From positions 9,170,835 through 9,234,834 of the forward strand of contig CM047427.1 in assembly GCA_026168455.1 (NCBI GenBank): a stretch of 64,000 nucleotides of DNA. Reading direction: 5' to 3'. How positions within the stretch are numbered: position 1 is the stretch's first letter; each line of letters starts with the position of its first letter. Both the position numbers and the translations under genes were made by a program. The notes beneath the pieces are model-generated. The model saw only the letters and a list, made by a program, of their open reading frames with translations, was not told the DNA's origin and ran no database searches. Below are positions 34,051-44,900 of this stretch, piece by piece. Source of the stretch: Theocolax elegans (taxonomy: Eukaryota > Arthropoda > Insecta > Hymenoptera > Cerocephalidae).

Positions 34051-37000
34051 CATTTATTTTGAATTAGTCTCCGTAAAAGCCGATACGTAAGGAGCTCATT
34101 ACGAAAAAAGAGTTTTTTTTCAGTATACATTATATGTACTTAAGAAATTTTTTTTGAGCAAATATTTTTAAATATTTTTATAAGCATAATTTTCAAGAAA
34201 TGTCCGCTCTTGGAGTATACTTAAAGTATGTAGGTATACTATAAATTTATATACAGTTTAAAAAAAAATAATTTTTGTATTTTTATAGATTATAAGTAGA
34301 CTTAATGGATATTTTAAGAATTACAATTACAATGATTATTAAATTTGAAATAATAATTATTTTGAAGTTTAAATTATGCTGGAAGTTTAAGAGAAGTGGG
34401 TTTTTTCGATATTGATGAACAAATCATTATTATTTAACAGGTGAAGTTTCGATGGATATCCTCCATCCCTCATCAGGCTATAACTTCTTATTAGTAATAT
34501 TGATTACTAAATTTCTTACTATTTTGACAAATTATATTAATTACATTAACAGATTAAGTAACAATTAATAATTAATAAACATAATTAATATACTGCATCT
34601 ACAACAAAAATCTCTCAATAAACTGGAAGTTGTTATGAATAATTTTTAAAGAATAGTTCAATAATATACAAAAAATGGCATCATAATAAAAGGATCAAAA
34701 ATTAAAATGCTTGGTCTTTAAAATGTAATTTTTTTAAAATTTGACATTATTAGAAAAAATAATCTAGCTTTCAGCTTTTATAAGTTTTTTTTTAGCAGAA
34801 AACTTTTCAAATAAATAAAGTATCTTCTTTATAGTAAGGAAAATAAAAATCCTAACAAGAAGTAAAAGAAAAAGTTAATCTCAGAAACTATTTGTTATTA
34901 CAATGCAAAATTGTACGTCAACAAATAGACGCTTTTTTGCAAAATTACATCTAAATACAATTTTGATTAATTTATAGAAAATCTAGACCCTATGGAAAAG
35001 AGAATGGTCTAAAACTAACGGACATGATCATTTGACCGAAAAAGATTGTTTACTTTGCACACAAAAATTGAAGAAAAGCTTAAACGATGAGCTTTAATTT
35101 CGACTTTTCTTTGATTAATCTGCTCGGCTGGTGCAATAGAAAATTTAATTGAAAAATAGATACATTATTTTAATTGTCTTCTTGTACTATCTTTTGAAAT
35201 TACTTAAATCAAACATATTTTTTTGTATTGAGCAATTAGAGCAAGTAAACATTGAAATTAAAGCTCCTCATTGAGGATAAGTAGATGACGAAATATTTTA
35301 ATTTAAATTCAATATATTTTCCTGTGGATTTCTCAAATAACAATAAAACTTCAAATATCAAAGAGTGTTATACTTGCGAAAAACAGAAGTTTTGTATGTA
35401 AAATTTTTGAAATTCACAAAATTGGTTTTTATCGTTATACGCAACGGCTTAAATGTGAAATTTAATTGCGAAAGCTTATATATATAAATGAGCAAAAAGC
35501 TATCTAATGAATATAATTTTTAGCATTTGAAAAAAATTTTATGTATTAACAAAGTAGTAGGAATAGTTAAAATAAATAAAATAATGATATATCATTTTAA
35601 AAAACTATTAGATCTTGACACGTATAAACACATATCATATTCGCATAAAAGTAAAACTCATCCTACTTACAGTATATAAATAACACCGCGAAATTGGCTA
35701 TCACTAATGGTGAAACTATATTTACTTTTAAATAAACAAATCATAACTGTGTATTTAATATTCTTCATAACATTTTGGTGATTAATGGCATCCCTCTTTT
35801 GTACGTGTTATTGAATGTGAACGACTATTATTTTTCATTGTTCGTTAAAATAACTTTCAAATTATAATTTTAGTCATTATCTCCGAAATACAGCAATTTT
35901 CGTATTTTTGTATGTCAATCCGGGATGCTTTTTCACGAAAAATCTTATAATACATTAAACAATAACAGATAAAATCTCCTATAAAATAAAAAAAAACTTT
36001 AAATAAATATATTTATATTTTACATTTTATTTTTAAATTTAAAATATTATATTATATTTTATAATTTAATCAAGACTTTTTATGGCTAAGATATTTTTTA
36101 ATTTTTGGTTTCAAATATAATCTATAGACGTAATCTTACAGAGCACTTGAAAATCACTATTTTCTTTATTATGAAATAAATACATTTAGAAATAGAATTA
36201 CATATAATATTTGGCGTAAATAAAATTCATTTTGATTATCTCGCAAATGACTCTTTTTACTTCAAGTAATGTATTTTGAAATTAATTTATTATATAGAAA
36301 TAAAAATGAATATATCTTATAGTTAAAAATTACTAATATTGTATACTTTTTAGTTTGCAATTTGTATACTAAATATGTATTGGATTTGTAATAAAATATA
36401 TTTTAAAATATTACACTTGAAATGAATTTTAAGAATATTCTATAAGAGTATCTCACGAGCAAATATAAAAAAGAACTTGAAGAATTTTCTTTTTGCAAAC
36501 TACACTATAAATATTTTTATACTGTTTACCTTAGAGTATGCATCAACGATTCTTAGATGTCTACTTGAAAATCACTTTGAATAATATTATAAACAAATAT
36601 TTATTTATGTATCTGGGAAAACAAACTATACATTTTCTATTTATCTATCTTCTATGCATGTATCATTCAAAAAAATTTTTTACCATCTGCGTACCTTGCA
36701 ATATACTACAAGAGTCGTCTTACCGTTCAGTATAGACTTAAAAAACGATATTTATAAGTTTATTTGTTTTTATAAATATTAAATTTTGAGTAAAATTAAG
36801 TGGAGTATATATATATCAGGTATATATTTGGCTATTTAAGTACCGACATTTGAATTCACTTTAAGAATTATTCTTCTTAAAAGTGCTCACTAGGAGCCTA
36901 GTTTCTCAAACGTAGTTTGAAAATTTGACTGGTAAAAAATAGTTTAAAAAAACATGAAAATTTCTTGAATTCCCGTGAATAATATATTTCATTCTCGTGA

Positions 37001-37480
37001 TATTCTCTTTGATGCAAAGAAGTAGTATATTCCGCATAAATGTTGTGTCGGTGCGAAATTTTAATTACAAAAGAATCGTACAGTTTCGCGACGGGATGAA
37101 ATAGTTACTGCGTCGCCAGTGAGAAACGATAATCTGCGTAAGTAAGTAGGAGCTTACGAGGGAGCGATTGCGTCAGAAAAGCCAATCGCTCGGTCTTACG
37201 AGAGAAATATATCACGAACGACCAAGTAAAAGTACAGTTGTTATACTTTCCTTGAAGTTAATTAACGAGATAGCGAGATAGAAGAATTTATACATCAGAG
37301 GGTTGACTCAAACTTATGCAAATATATAGGTACGTTCAACCCGTGTGAGTGAGAATATATACCGAGCTTGAATGAAATTTGTAAAAGTTGCATATCGGCG
37401 TTACGTAAGCCTCACCGAAAATGTGTCTTTCCCCTTGCCCAGGAAATGAAAATTCGATGATTAGCGAAAGATAGAGGTGT
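34051..37480. other. Very AT-rich gene-free stretch
   Basis: Long A/T runs, no plausible exon and no clear terminal repeats. The only structured element noticed is the hammerhead-like motif at 34441-34488. Composition shifts sharply to CpG-rich after about 37.4 kb. Confidence 0.5.
34441..34488 (-). ncRNA. Hammerhead-ribozyme-like core motif
   Basis: Read on the minus strand, CTGATGAG (34476-34469) is followed by a perfect 6-bp stem GATGGA/TCCATC (34467-34462 with 34456-34451) closed by a GGATA loop, and then GAAAC. That is the conserved CUGAUGA-stem II-GAAA arrangement. A flanking GAAGTT pairs with AACTTC around the core. Two extra G lie between the first core box and stem II, and no normal stem I hairpin is visible, so it may be inactive. 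Hammerheads with this core occur in Penelope-like retroelements and their relics; no such ORF is seen here. Confidence 0.35.
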
Positions 37481-37886
37481 GTGGGAGGAGCGATCAGCTG
37501 ACGGGCGGCAGGCCGGCCCGATCCCTCCTCTCTTCTCCCGCGCTCCCCGAAAGCCGAGCCTCCGCGAGCGCGTGTGACGTTCCGGACGCGTGACGTCGCG
37601 AGTCGTATAAAGGGGAACCGCACCGAGCGAGAGGAGCGCACTTCGGTCGTGCCTGGTGTCCGAGCTCGATCGCTCTTCTCGAAGTACATTATAACGACTC
37701 GTAACCGATGCGATTATGTTCGCCGGTCTCTAGTCTCCGTATACCCTATCGAAATTAAGAAAGAGGATAACGAAGATAAACTACTCGACTCGTTTGGTGG
37801 AACTCGGTGTTATATTTACTCGCGTCGCGTTCTCGTCCTGACGACGGGCGAGATTCCACAGAGCCAAGATCGAGGTGAAGGTAGAG
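37481..37886 (+). promoter_or_regulatory. CpG-rich TATA promoter and 5' leader of second gene
   Basis: A TATAAAGG box at 37606-37613 sits about 30 bases before a plausible start at about 37638-37640. Upstream are two TGACGT half-sites (37575-37580 and 37591-37596), the core of CRE/ATF/XBP1-type sites, and CAGCTG near 37495. The leader contains two short uORFs: ATG at 37708 (16 codons to TAA) and ATG at 37716 (5 codons to TAG). A TATA box, bZIP-type sites and uORFs together suggest inducible expression; that is inference. Confidence 0.6.
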
Positions 37887-38164
37887 ATGTGCGTAAGGAC
37901 GGTGCTCGGCGCCGAAGAGGAAGAGGGACCCGGGGATAGGCCGAACCGGGTCGTCAAGAATGGACTATCAAGGGCCAAGGAGAAGTACATGAAGCTCCAC
38001 GACGAGATGATGGCAAGGGAGCTCGAGACCCTCAAGAGGCAAGAACTCACGATCGAGGACGAGGTGAACGAGGATGTCCTCGCCAAAAGTACCAAGGTTT
38101 ACAAACGGATCGCCCGCAACCTCAAGCGGAGGATCGGCCTCTGCCAGGACTCGAAACTATACAA
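37887..38164 (+). CDS. First coding exon of an unidentified gene
   Basis: The frame opens after an in-frame TGA at 37839-37841; the first ATG is at 37887. It codes 92 residues plus two bases and ends at a GTCAGT donor (38165). The product starts MCVRTVLGAEEEE, then has a strongly charged, helical stretch (SRAKEKYMKLHDEMMAREL, LTIEDEVNEDVLAKSTKVYK) ending RIARNLKRRIGLCQDSKLY. Codon third positions are GC-rich, unlike surrounding DNA, which supports real coding. No signal peptide, membrane segment or zinc finger is seen. The next exon (phase 2) is not recognisable in the window. I do not know the family. Confidence 0.65.
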
Positions 38165-39496
38165 GTCAGTTTTACTTTTATTTTAACCAGATTTTACCAT
38201 ATATAGTCTACCTCCCAGTGATTTTCCGACACGATAAATTATCCGTATACTCTTATTCTTTTTCATAATCAATTTCATCTATTTGCATCTACAAGGAGGG
38301 AAAATTTTTAGTAAATTATACTAAACTTTTGCTAACGCGGTAACAGACTACCAAATTGCAAGAAATTACTGAACTTTTAGCTAAAACTTCTACACTTTTA
38401 TTAAAAATTGATAGAAAGTTTAGTAAAAAATTAACAAAAAGTTCAGTAATTTTTTAGGTTTCGACAGTCTGTTACCGCGTTAGTGAAAGTTTAATCAAAT
38501 TTACAAAAAGTTTAGTAAAATTTACTGTGACTTTTCTCTTCGTGTACACTTTACTTATAACGAATTTGAGAAGTGCGTCAAGCAAAATCGGCATACCTAC
38601 ATATAGGTATACAAGATTTGTACGGTTTTGAAATGTCGAGTGAAAAAAGATGATTGATCATATACGGATAAACGCGCGTGAAAAGGATCAAAGTCGAGTG
38701 CGAACATCATCTGTCTACACTAGAAATGGTTTTTAGGCCGTCTCGATTTTGCATCTCGCGCTAGGCGTCTCGAGCATCGATCGGTGCGTTCCTCGTTTAT
38801 TTTTAAGGGACGCGCGCCGGAGGTATTTTTTCTCTGGCAGAGATGTCGCGAAACTCCACCGAGTAGGCTAATTACGAGAACAGCATTGTATTCCATCCTC
38901 GCGTGGAAACTTATTTTGGACGTTCTTACGGTTCTCGTATATTTTCTCTTGTTCTTCTTCTTTTTTTTTTGCTCTTAATTACATATGAGTTCAAGTCCAT
39001 TCCGCGAAATCACCGGCATTTGTATACCGGTGGGTCGAGATGAGAGAGAGAGATGCGCTAACGTTTGCGGAACAAAAGTTTTTTTTGTCGGTGACACGAA
39101 ACTCGAGCGCCTATATATCAACATTTACGATAATTTGATTAGATCTGTAAAGATAAATAATATATTGTACAATTTGTATTATTTGATAATAATTTTTATA
39201 AAATTTTAGTTTACTTGGAATAATATATCAATGAGCACCTTTATTCTGTTAGAACAAAAGCGCTGGTACTCGATTACTTAAATTGAAACTACAAATAAAT
39301 TGTTAAAAAATACTTTATAACACGTCTTAGTGTTTCTAATATTTCTTTCGCATACAAACGCATATATATAATAAACTCAAGTGAACGTTAAATAAGTAAT
39401 AATAAACTTGAATTAACATAAAATTTGCGTTCTTCCAAATATACCTATGTATGGAATATTTATGTCGACAAATTGAATAAAAACGAATAAGTAAAT
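38165..39496. other. Probable intron start of the second gene
   Basis: Follows the donor of the unidentified exon. It contains one inverted-repeat element (38290-38548) and a moderately CpG-rich patch (38690-38920). No further exon recognised. Confidence 0.45.
38290..38548. mobile_element. MITE with long terminal inverted repeats (AACGCGGTAACAGACT family)
   Basis: The left arm (GTAAATTATACTAAACTTTT, GCTAACGCGGTAACAGACT, ATTACTGAACTTTT) is mirrored at the right (AAAAAGTTCAGTAAT, AGTCTGTTACCGCGTTAG, AGTTTAGTAAAATTTACT). About 260 bp, arms about 110 bp, no frame. Two related copies occur at 58316 and 60512. Confidence 0.8.
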
Positions 39497-42220
39497 TCCG
39501 AAGGAATTAAGAAAGGAAGGAAGCGCGCCAGGAGAATGATCCGATCTTACCTCAGAATTGGCAAGAAGAAAAGTAAAGAAAAATACTAATTTTGGACGAT
39601 AGAAGGGCCCGAGTGACAGTATACCGAGTATACTACTTGTACAGTTCGGTTTATATATTTGTTCGAAGTAAACCCGGAGGAATTGCTCAACCACTTTTTT
39701 TTTCCTCAATTTAAACAGTTTTCTAATCCGATTAGATGAATTACACGGTATAAATTATATTTGTTAGATCCAAACCAGCGTGCAGCGCTCGATTATCGAG
39801 GATTCGGAACACGAGAGACACGATAATCCCGTTCCCCGGTGGGAATCGCGTCGCGTCCTATCGAGAATCGACGTTTTCCAATATGTAAAAGAGTGATAGC
39901 GCACACGACTGATGGACGGAAGCGATTGTGCGTGCCGTATTACTATATATAACTATATACTCAACAAAATGGGTTTTTGTTCTTAGAGGTATGACTCGAA
40001 GGGAAAATTTGGTTGTTCTAAAATAATTATTTTATAATCAAGCGAATTCTCCTATAATTAAGTGGAATGTACTTTTGAAAAAAAATAGGAAATTTAACTC
40101 GAAAAGACAAATATCCTAAGATTAAGCATATTTCTCGTTGATTATAGAAGAATCATTTTAAAGCAACCAGTTTCCGTTTAGTTCATATTTGATCAAGAAT
40201 TCCTCTGAGACCAACAATCCATTTTCTTCAGTGTATAATATACTATCTTTCTATAATAGCACTCCAAACCAAATCAATGGTAAGAGGGTGGAACCTCGTA
40301 ATCCAAAAGTCATAGTCGCGACATCGTTGTTACCAATTATTTACTCTCTTTAATCGAATGCCGCAGAAAAAAATCAAGCTTTTTTATACCTCTGTTGTTG
40401 AATAAAAGAACCTATCTCAATAATTAATGATTTCTACCAGCACGACACTGTTTAACTATCGTGCGAAATTTTGATTATGTCGTTGAACTTCAATCACAAA
40501 GATAAATACATTATATTAGCAAATTAATATATCATTAAGTTACCGATATACATTGATTGTCAGAATATATATAATATAAAAATCATCGTATTCTATTATA
40601 ATAAAATATTTAATTCACAAATATATTTATTTTTGTTTTTGTACATTTTATTGTAATGTATGCCAAATTGTTCTATTCCGGCAATCGCTTTAAAATCGAC
40701 CAAAATTAAATAATTAAATTGTCGAGCGGAAGGTAACCCCAGCTCGTATACAATCTAGATGTATAAAATAGGCATATACAACGCGTCCGATAAAAGGCGG
40801 GGGAGGGGCAAAAAACTGTTTTACGAAATTAAATATACATACGAGCTAGAAAATTTTTAAAATTTTCCCTGCTTCTCAAATTAATTGATACGGAATTTTC
40901 ATTTATCGTATATCTATAACTTTTAAACTTAAATATCTTATACCTATTAACCATCAAGATTTTTCCATGATTTTTTTAAGAATCCGTGAGAAAGCATTTT
41001 TTAGGTTATACTCTTTACCAATATAGGGAATTTAATTATAATTAAATTTATCAGGAAGGGGTCTACTTGATTTACTTGCAATAATTTTTTGAAAATTAAA
41101 ACATGCCTTGTATACGAAAGATGTTTTACAGGAAAAAAGCAACAAATAAAATTCAATAGCTAATATTTACGGGAATAACACTTGTAGAAAACGGTTTGAA
41201 ATCCTTTTTTAAAATGTCAAGTTTTAAAGCGAACAAGAGCTAAACATATTCTATCGAGCCCATTCGCTTTCTATATATCCGTGACGTATGACTTGACGGG
41301 TATTTAATTTGGTTTAGTTCACACAGAGGGGGATGATTGAACTTTTACTTTTTCTTGACGTTATGCTTTTCATGTACATTTTTTAACAGTGTACTTTGAT
41401 ACAGAAATATTGTTTAAAATTTGGTTTCATCGATGTGTGTGTGTGAGATACAGTACAGATGCAATGTATCGTTAATCGATGTAGTTTCGTACACAAATAG
41501 TAAATAATTTTAATTGTGTTCAGTTGACACGTTGAGTACGACAATTACTACAGGTTTTCGCGAGTAGAGATAGATTTGAGTAGAAAATGATGGACTCGCC
41601 GCTCGAGGTAATCCAAGTCCATCGTTGCTAAAAGTCTAAACCCGTGAAATTACGCGTCGAGATAATGAGTCGAATCGAAAGAACGTGGTTTACTTTTTTA
41701 AATAACCGAGTTCAATTTCTACCTGGTTTGAACGTCGGCTCTGAACTCAACCTTTTTTTCCTTTTTTACGTCTTTCACTCTTTCACGAGGCTGGATGTAA
41801 CGATCACGACTACTTATATCCACAGAAAACTAATAATAGCACATCACCTTTGGTATCGTTTGTAAATTATTACTTTCAAACTCGTTACGGAAGGTGGTTC
41901 ACCTCGTGATTCGTTTGATTTCTATACTCCGATGGTATTGGGTATATAGGTACCAAGGCGCAGCTAGGAAAATCCGAAACGTCTCTAGTTCGGGTACGAG
42001 CCCTTACGTAATCCACGTCCGCGTTTGGCGGTTTCCGAGCGTGCAACCCGGCCGGCTCAATCTTTTTATTGCATTTCTATTAATAACGAGGGGAGAAAAC
42101 TAGGACTAGAGAGTACACGCCGGCCGGCTGTCATTCGTAACTATAGTACCAGCTCACTCGAAACTTGTTGCAGATCTTATATTCTTCTTACTCTCTCCAC
42201 TTCAACGCTTCCATTCGATC
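39497..42220 (+). repeat. Direct duplication D, copy 1 (~2.72 kb)
   Basis: The unit starts TCCGAAGGAATTAAGAAAGG and restarts at 42221 in the same orientation. It contains an inverted-repeat element near its left end and AT-rich DNA. Its right end is more CpG-rich. No gene was recognised; the open frame at 41644-41865 and its copy at 44337 have no family features. Confidence 0.94.
39960..40236. mobile_element. Inverted-repeat element (MITE-like) in duplication D, copy 1
   Basis: The left end (AACAAAATGGGTTTTTGTTC, TTAGAGG) and right end (CCTCTGAGACCAACAATCCA, TTTTCTTCAGTG) are imperfect inverse complements, with matching interior segments such as AAATAATTATTTTATAATCA versus GATTATAGAAGAATCATTTT. 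About 275 bp. Confidence 0.65.
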
Positions 42221-44900
42221 TCCGAAGGAATTAAGAAAGGAAGGAAGCGCGCCAGGAGAATGATCCGATCTTACCTCAGAATTGGCAAGAAGAAAAGTAA
42301 AGAAAAATACTAATTTTGGACGATAGAAGGGCCCGAGTGACAGTATACCGAGTATACTACTTGTACAGTTCGGTTTATATATTTGTTCGAAGTAAACCCG
42401 GAGGAATTGCTCAACCACTTTTTTTTTCCTCAATTTAAACAGTTTTCTAATCCGATTAGATGAATTACACGGTATAAATTATATTTGTTAGATCCAAACC
42501 AGCGTGCAGCGCTCGATTATCGAGGATTCGGAACACGAGAGACACGATAATCCCGTTCCCCGGTGGGAATCGCGTCGCGTCCTATCGAGAATCGACGTTT
42601 TTCCAATATGTAAAAGAGTGATAGCGCACACGACTGATGGACGGAAGCGATTGTGCGTGCCGTATTACTATATATAACTATATACTCAACAAAATGGGTT
42701 TTTGTTCTTAGAGGTATGACTCGAAGGGAAAATTTGGTTGTTCTAAAATAATTATTTTATAATCAAGCGAATTCTCCTATAATTAAGTGGAATGTACTTT
42801 TGAAAAAAATAGGAAATTTAACTCGAAAAGACAAATATCCTAAGATTAAGCATATTTCTCGTTGATTATAGAAGAATCATTTTAAAGCAACCAGTTTCCG
42901 TTTAGTCATATTTGATCAAGAATTCCTCTGAGACCAACAATCCATTTTCTTCAGTGTATAATATACTATCTTTCTATAATAGCACTCCAAACCAAATCAA
43001 TGGTAAGAGGGTGGAACCTCGTAATCCAAAAGTCATAGTCGCGACATCGTTGTTACCAATTATTTACTCTCTTTAATCGAATGCCGCAGAAAAAAATCAA
43101 GCTTTTTTATACCTCTGTTGTTGAATAAAAGAACCTATCTCAATAATTAATGATTTCTACCAGCACGACACTGTTTAACTATCGTGCGAAATTTTGATTA
43201 TGTCGTTGAACTTCAATCACAAAGATAAATACATTATATTAGCAAATTAATATATCATTAAGTTACCGATATACATTGATTGTCAGAATATATATAATAT
43301 AAAAATCATCGTATTCTATTATAATAAAATATTTAATTCACAAATATATTTATTTTTGTTTTTGTACATTTTATTGTAATGTATGCCAAATTGTTCTATT
43401 CCGGCAATCGCTTTAAAATCGACCAAAATTAAATAATTAAATTGTCGAGCGGAAGGTAACCCCAGCTCGTATACAATCTAGATGTATAAAATAGGCATAT
43501 ACAACGCGTCCGATAAAAGGCGGGGGAGGGGCAAAAAACTGTTTTACGAAATTAAATATACATACGAGCTAGAAAATTTTTAAAATTTTCCCTGCTTCTC
43601 AAATTAATTGATACGGAATTTTCATTTATCGTATATCTATAACTTTTAAACTTAAATATCTTATACCTATTAACCATCAAGATTTTTCCATGATTTTTTT
43701 TAAGAATCCGTGAGAAAGCATTTTTTAGGTTATACTCTTTACCAATATAGGGAATTTAATTATAATTAAATTTATCAGGAAGGGGTCTACTTGATTTACT
43801 TGCAATAATTTTTTGAAAATTAAAACATGCCTTGTATACGAAAGATGTTTTACAGGAAAAAAGCAACAAATAAAATTCAATAGCTAATATTTACGGGAAT
43901 AACACTTGTAGAAAACGGTTTGAAATCCTTTTTTAAAATGTCAAGTTTTAAAGCGAACAAGAGCTAAACATATTCTATCGAGCCCATTCGCTTTCTATAT
44001 ATCCGTGACGTATGACTTGACGGGTATTTAATTTGGTTTAGTTCACACAGAGGGGGATGATTGAACTTTTACTTTTTCTTGACGTTATGCTTTTCATGTA
44101 CATTTTTTAACAGTGTACTTTGATACAGAAATATTGTTTAAAATTTGGTTTCATCGATGTGTGTGTGTGAGATACAGTACAGATGCAATGTATCGTTAAT
44201 CGATGTAGTTTCGTACACAAATAGTAAATAATTTTAATTGTGTTCAGTTTTCGCGAGTAGAGATAGATTTGAGTAGAAAATGATGGACTCGCCGCTCGAG
44301 GTAATCCAAGTCCATCGTTGCTAAAAGTCTAAACCCGTGAAATTACGCGTCGAGATAATGAGTCGAATCGAAAGAACGTGGTTTACTTTTTTAAATAACC
44401 GAGTTCAATTTCTACCTGGTTTGAACGTCGGCTCTGAACTCAACCTTTTTTTCCTTTTTTACGTCTTTCACTCTTTCACGAGGCTGGATGTAACGATCAC
44501 GACTACTTATATCCACAGAAAACTAATAATAGCACATCACCTTTGGTATCGTTTGTAAATTATTACTTTCAACTCGTTACGGAAGGTGGTTCACCTCGTG
44601 ATTCGTTTGATTTCTATACTCCGATGGTATTGGGTATATAGGTACCAAGGCGCAGCTAGGAAAATCCGAAACGTCTCTAGTTCGGGTACGAGCCCTTACG
44701 TAATCCACGTCCGCGTTTGGCGGTTTCCGAGCGTGCAACCGGCCGGCTCAATCTTTTTATTGCATTTTCTATTAATAACGAGGGGAGAAAACTAGGCTAG
44801 AGAGTACACGCCGGCCGGCTGTCATTCGTATACCTATAGTACCAGCTCACTCGAAACTTGTTGCAGATCTTATATTCTTCTTACTCTCTCCACTTCCGCT
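42221..44900 (+). repeat. Direct duplication D, copy 2
   Basis: Nearly identical to 39497-42220. The main difference is absence of about 29 bases after GTGTTCAGTT (present in copy 1 near 41524-41552 as GACACGTTGAGTACGACAAT...). The rest are single-base changes. The unit then passes into unique sequence. Confidence 0.94.
42685..42957. mobile_element. Inverted-repeat element in duplication D, copy 2
   Basis: Duplicate of the element at 39960-40236 with a few one-base deletions. Confidence 0.65.

Noticed and set aside
41644..41865. Open frame of 73 codons, duplicated at 44337-44558
   Set aside because: It is conserved between copies only because the whole 2.7 kb unit is duplicated; there is no independent evidence of coding.
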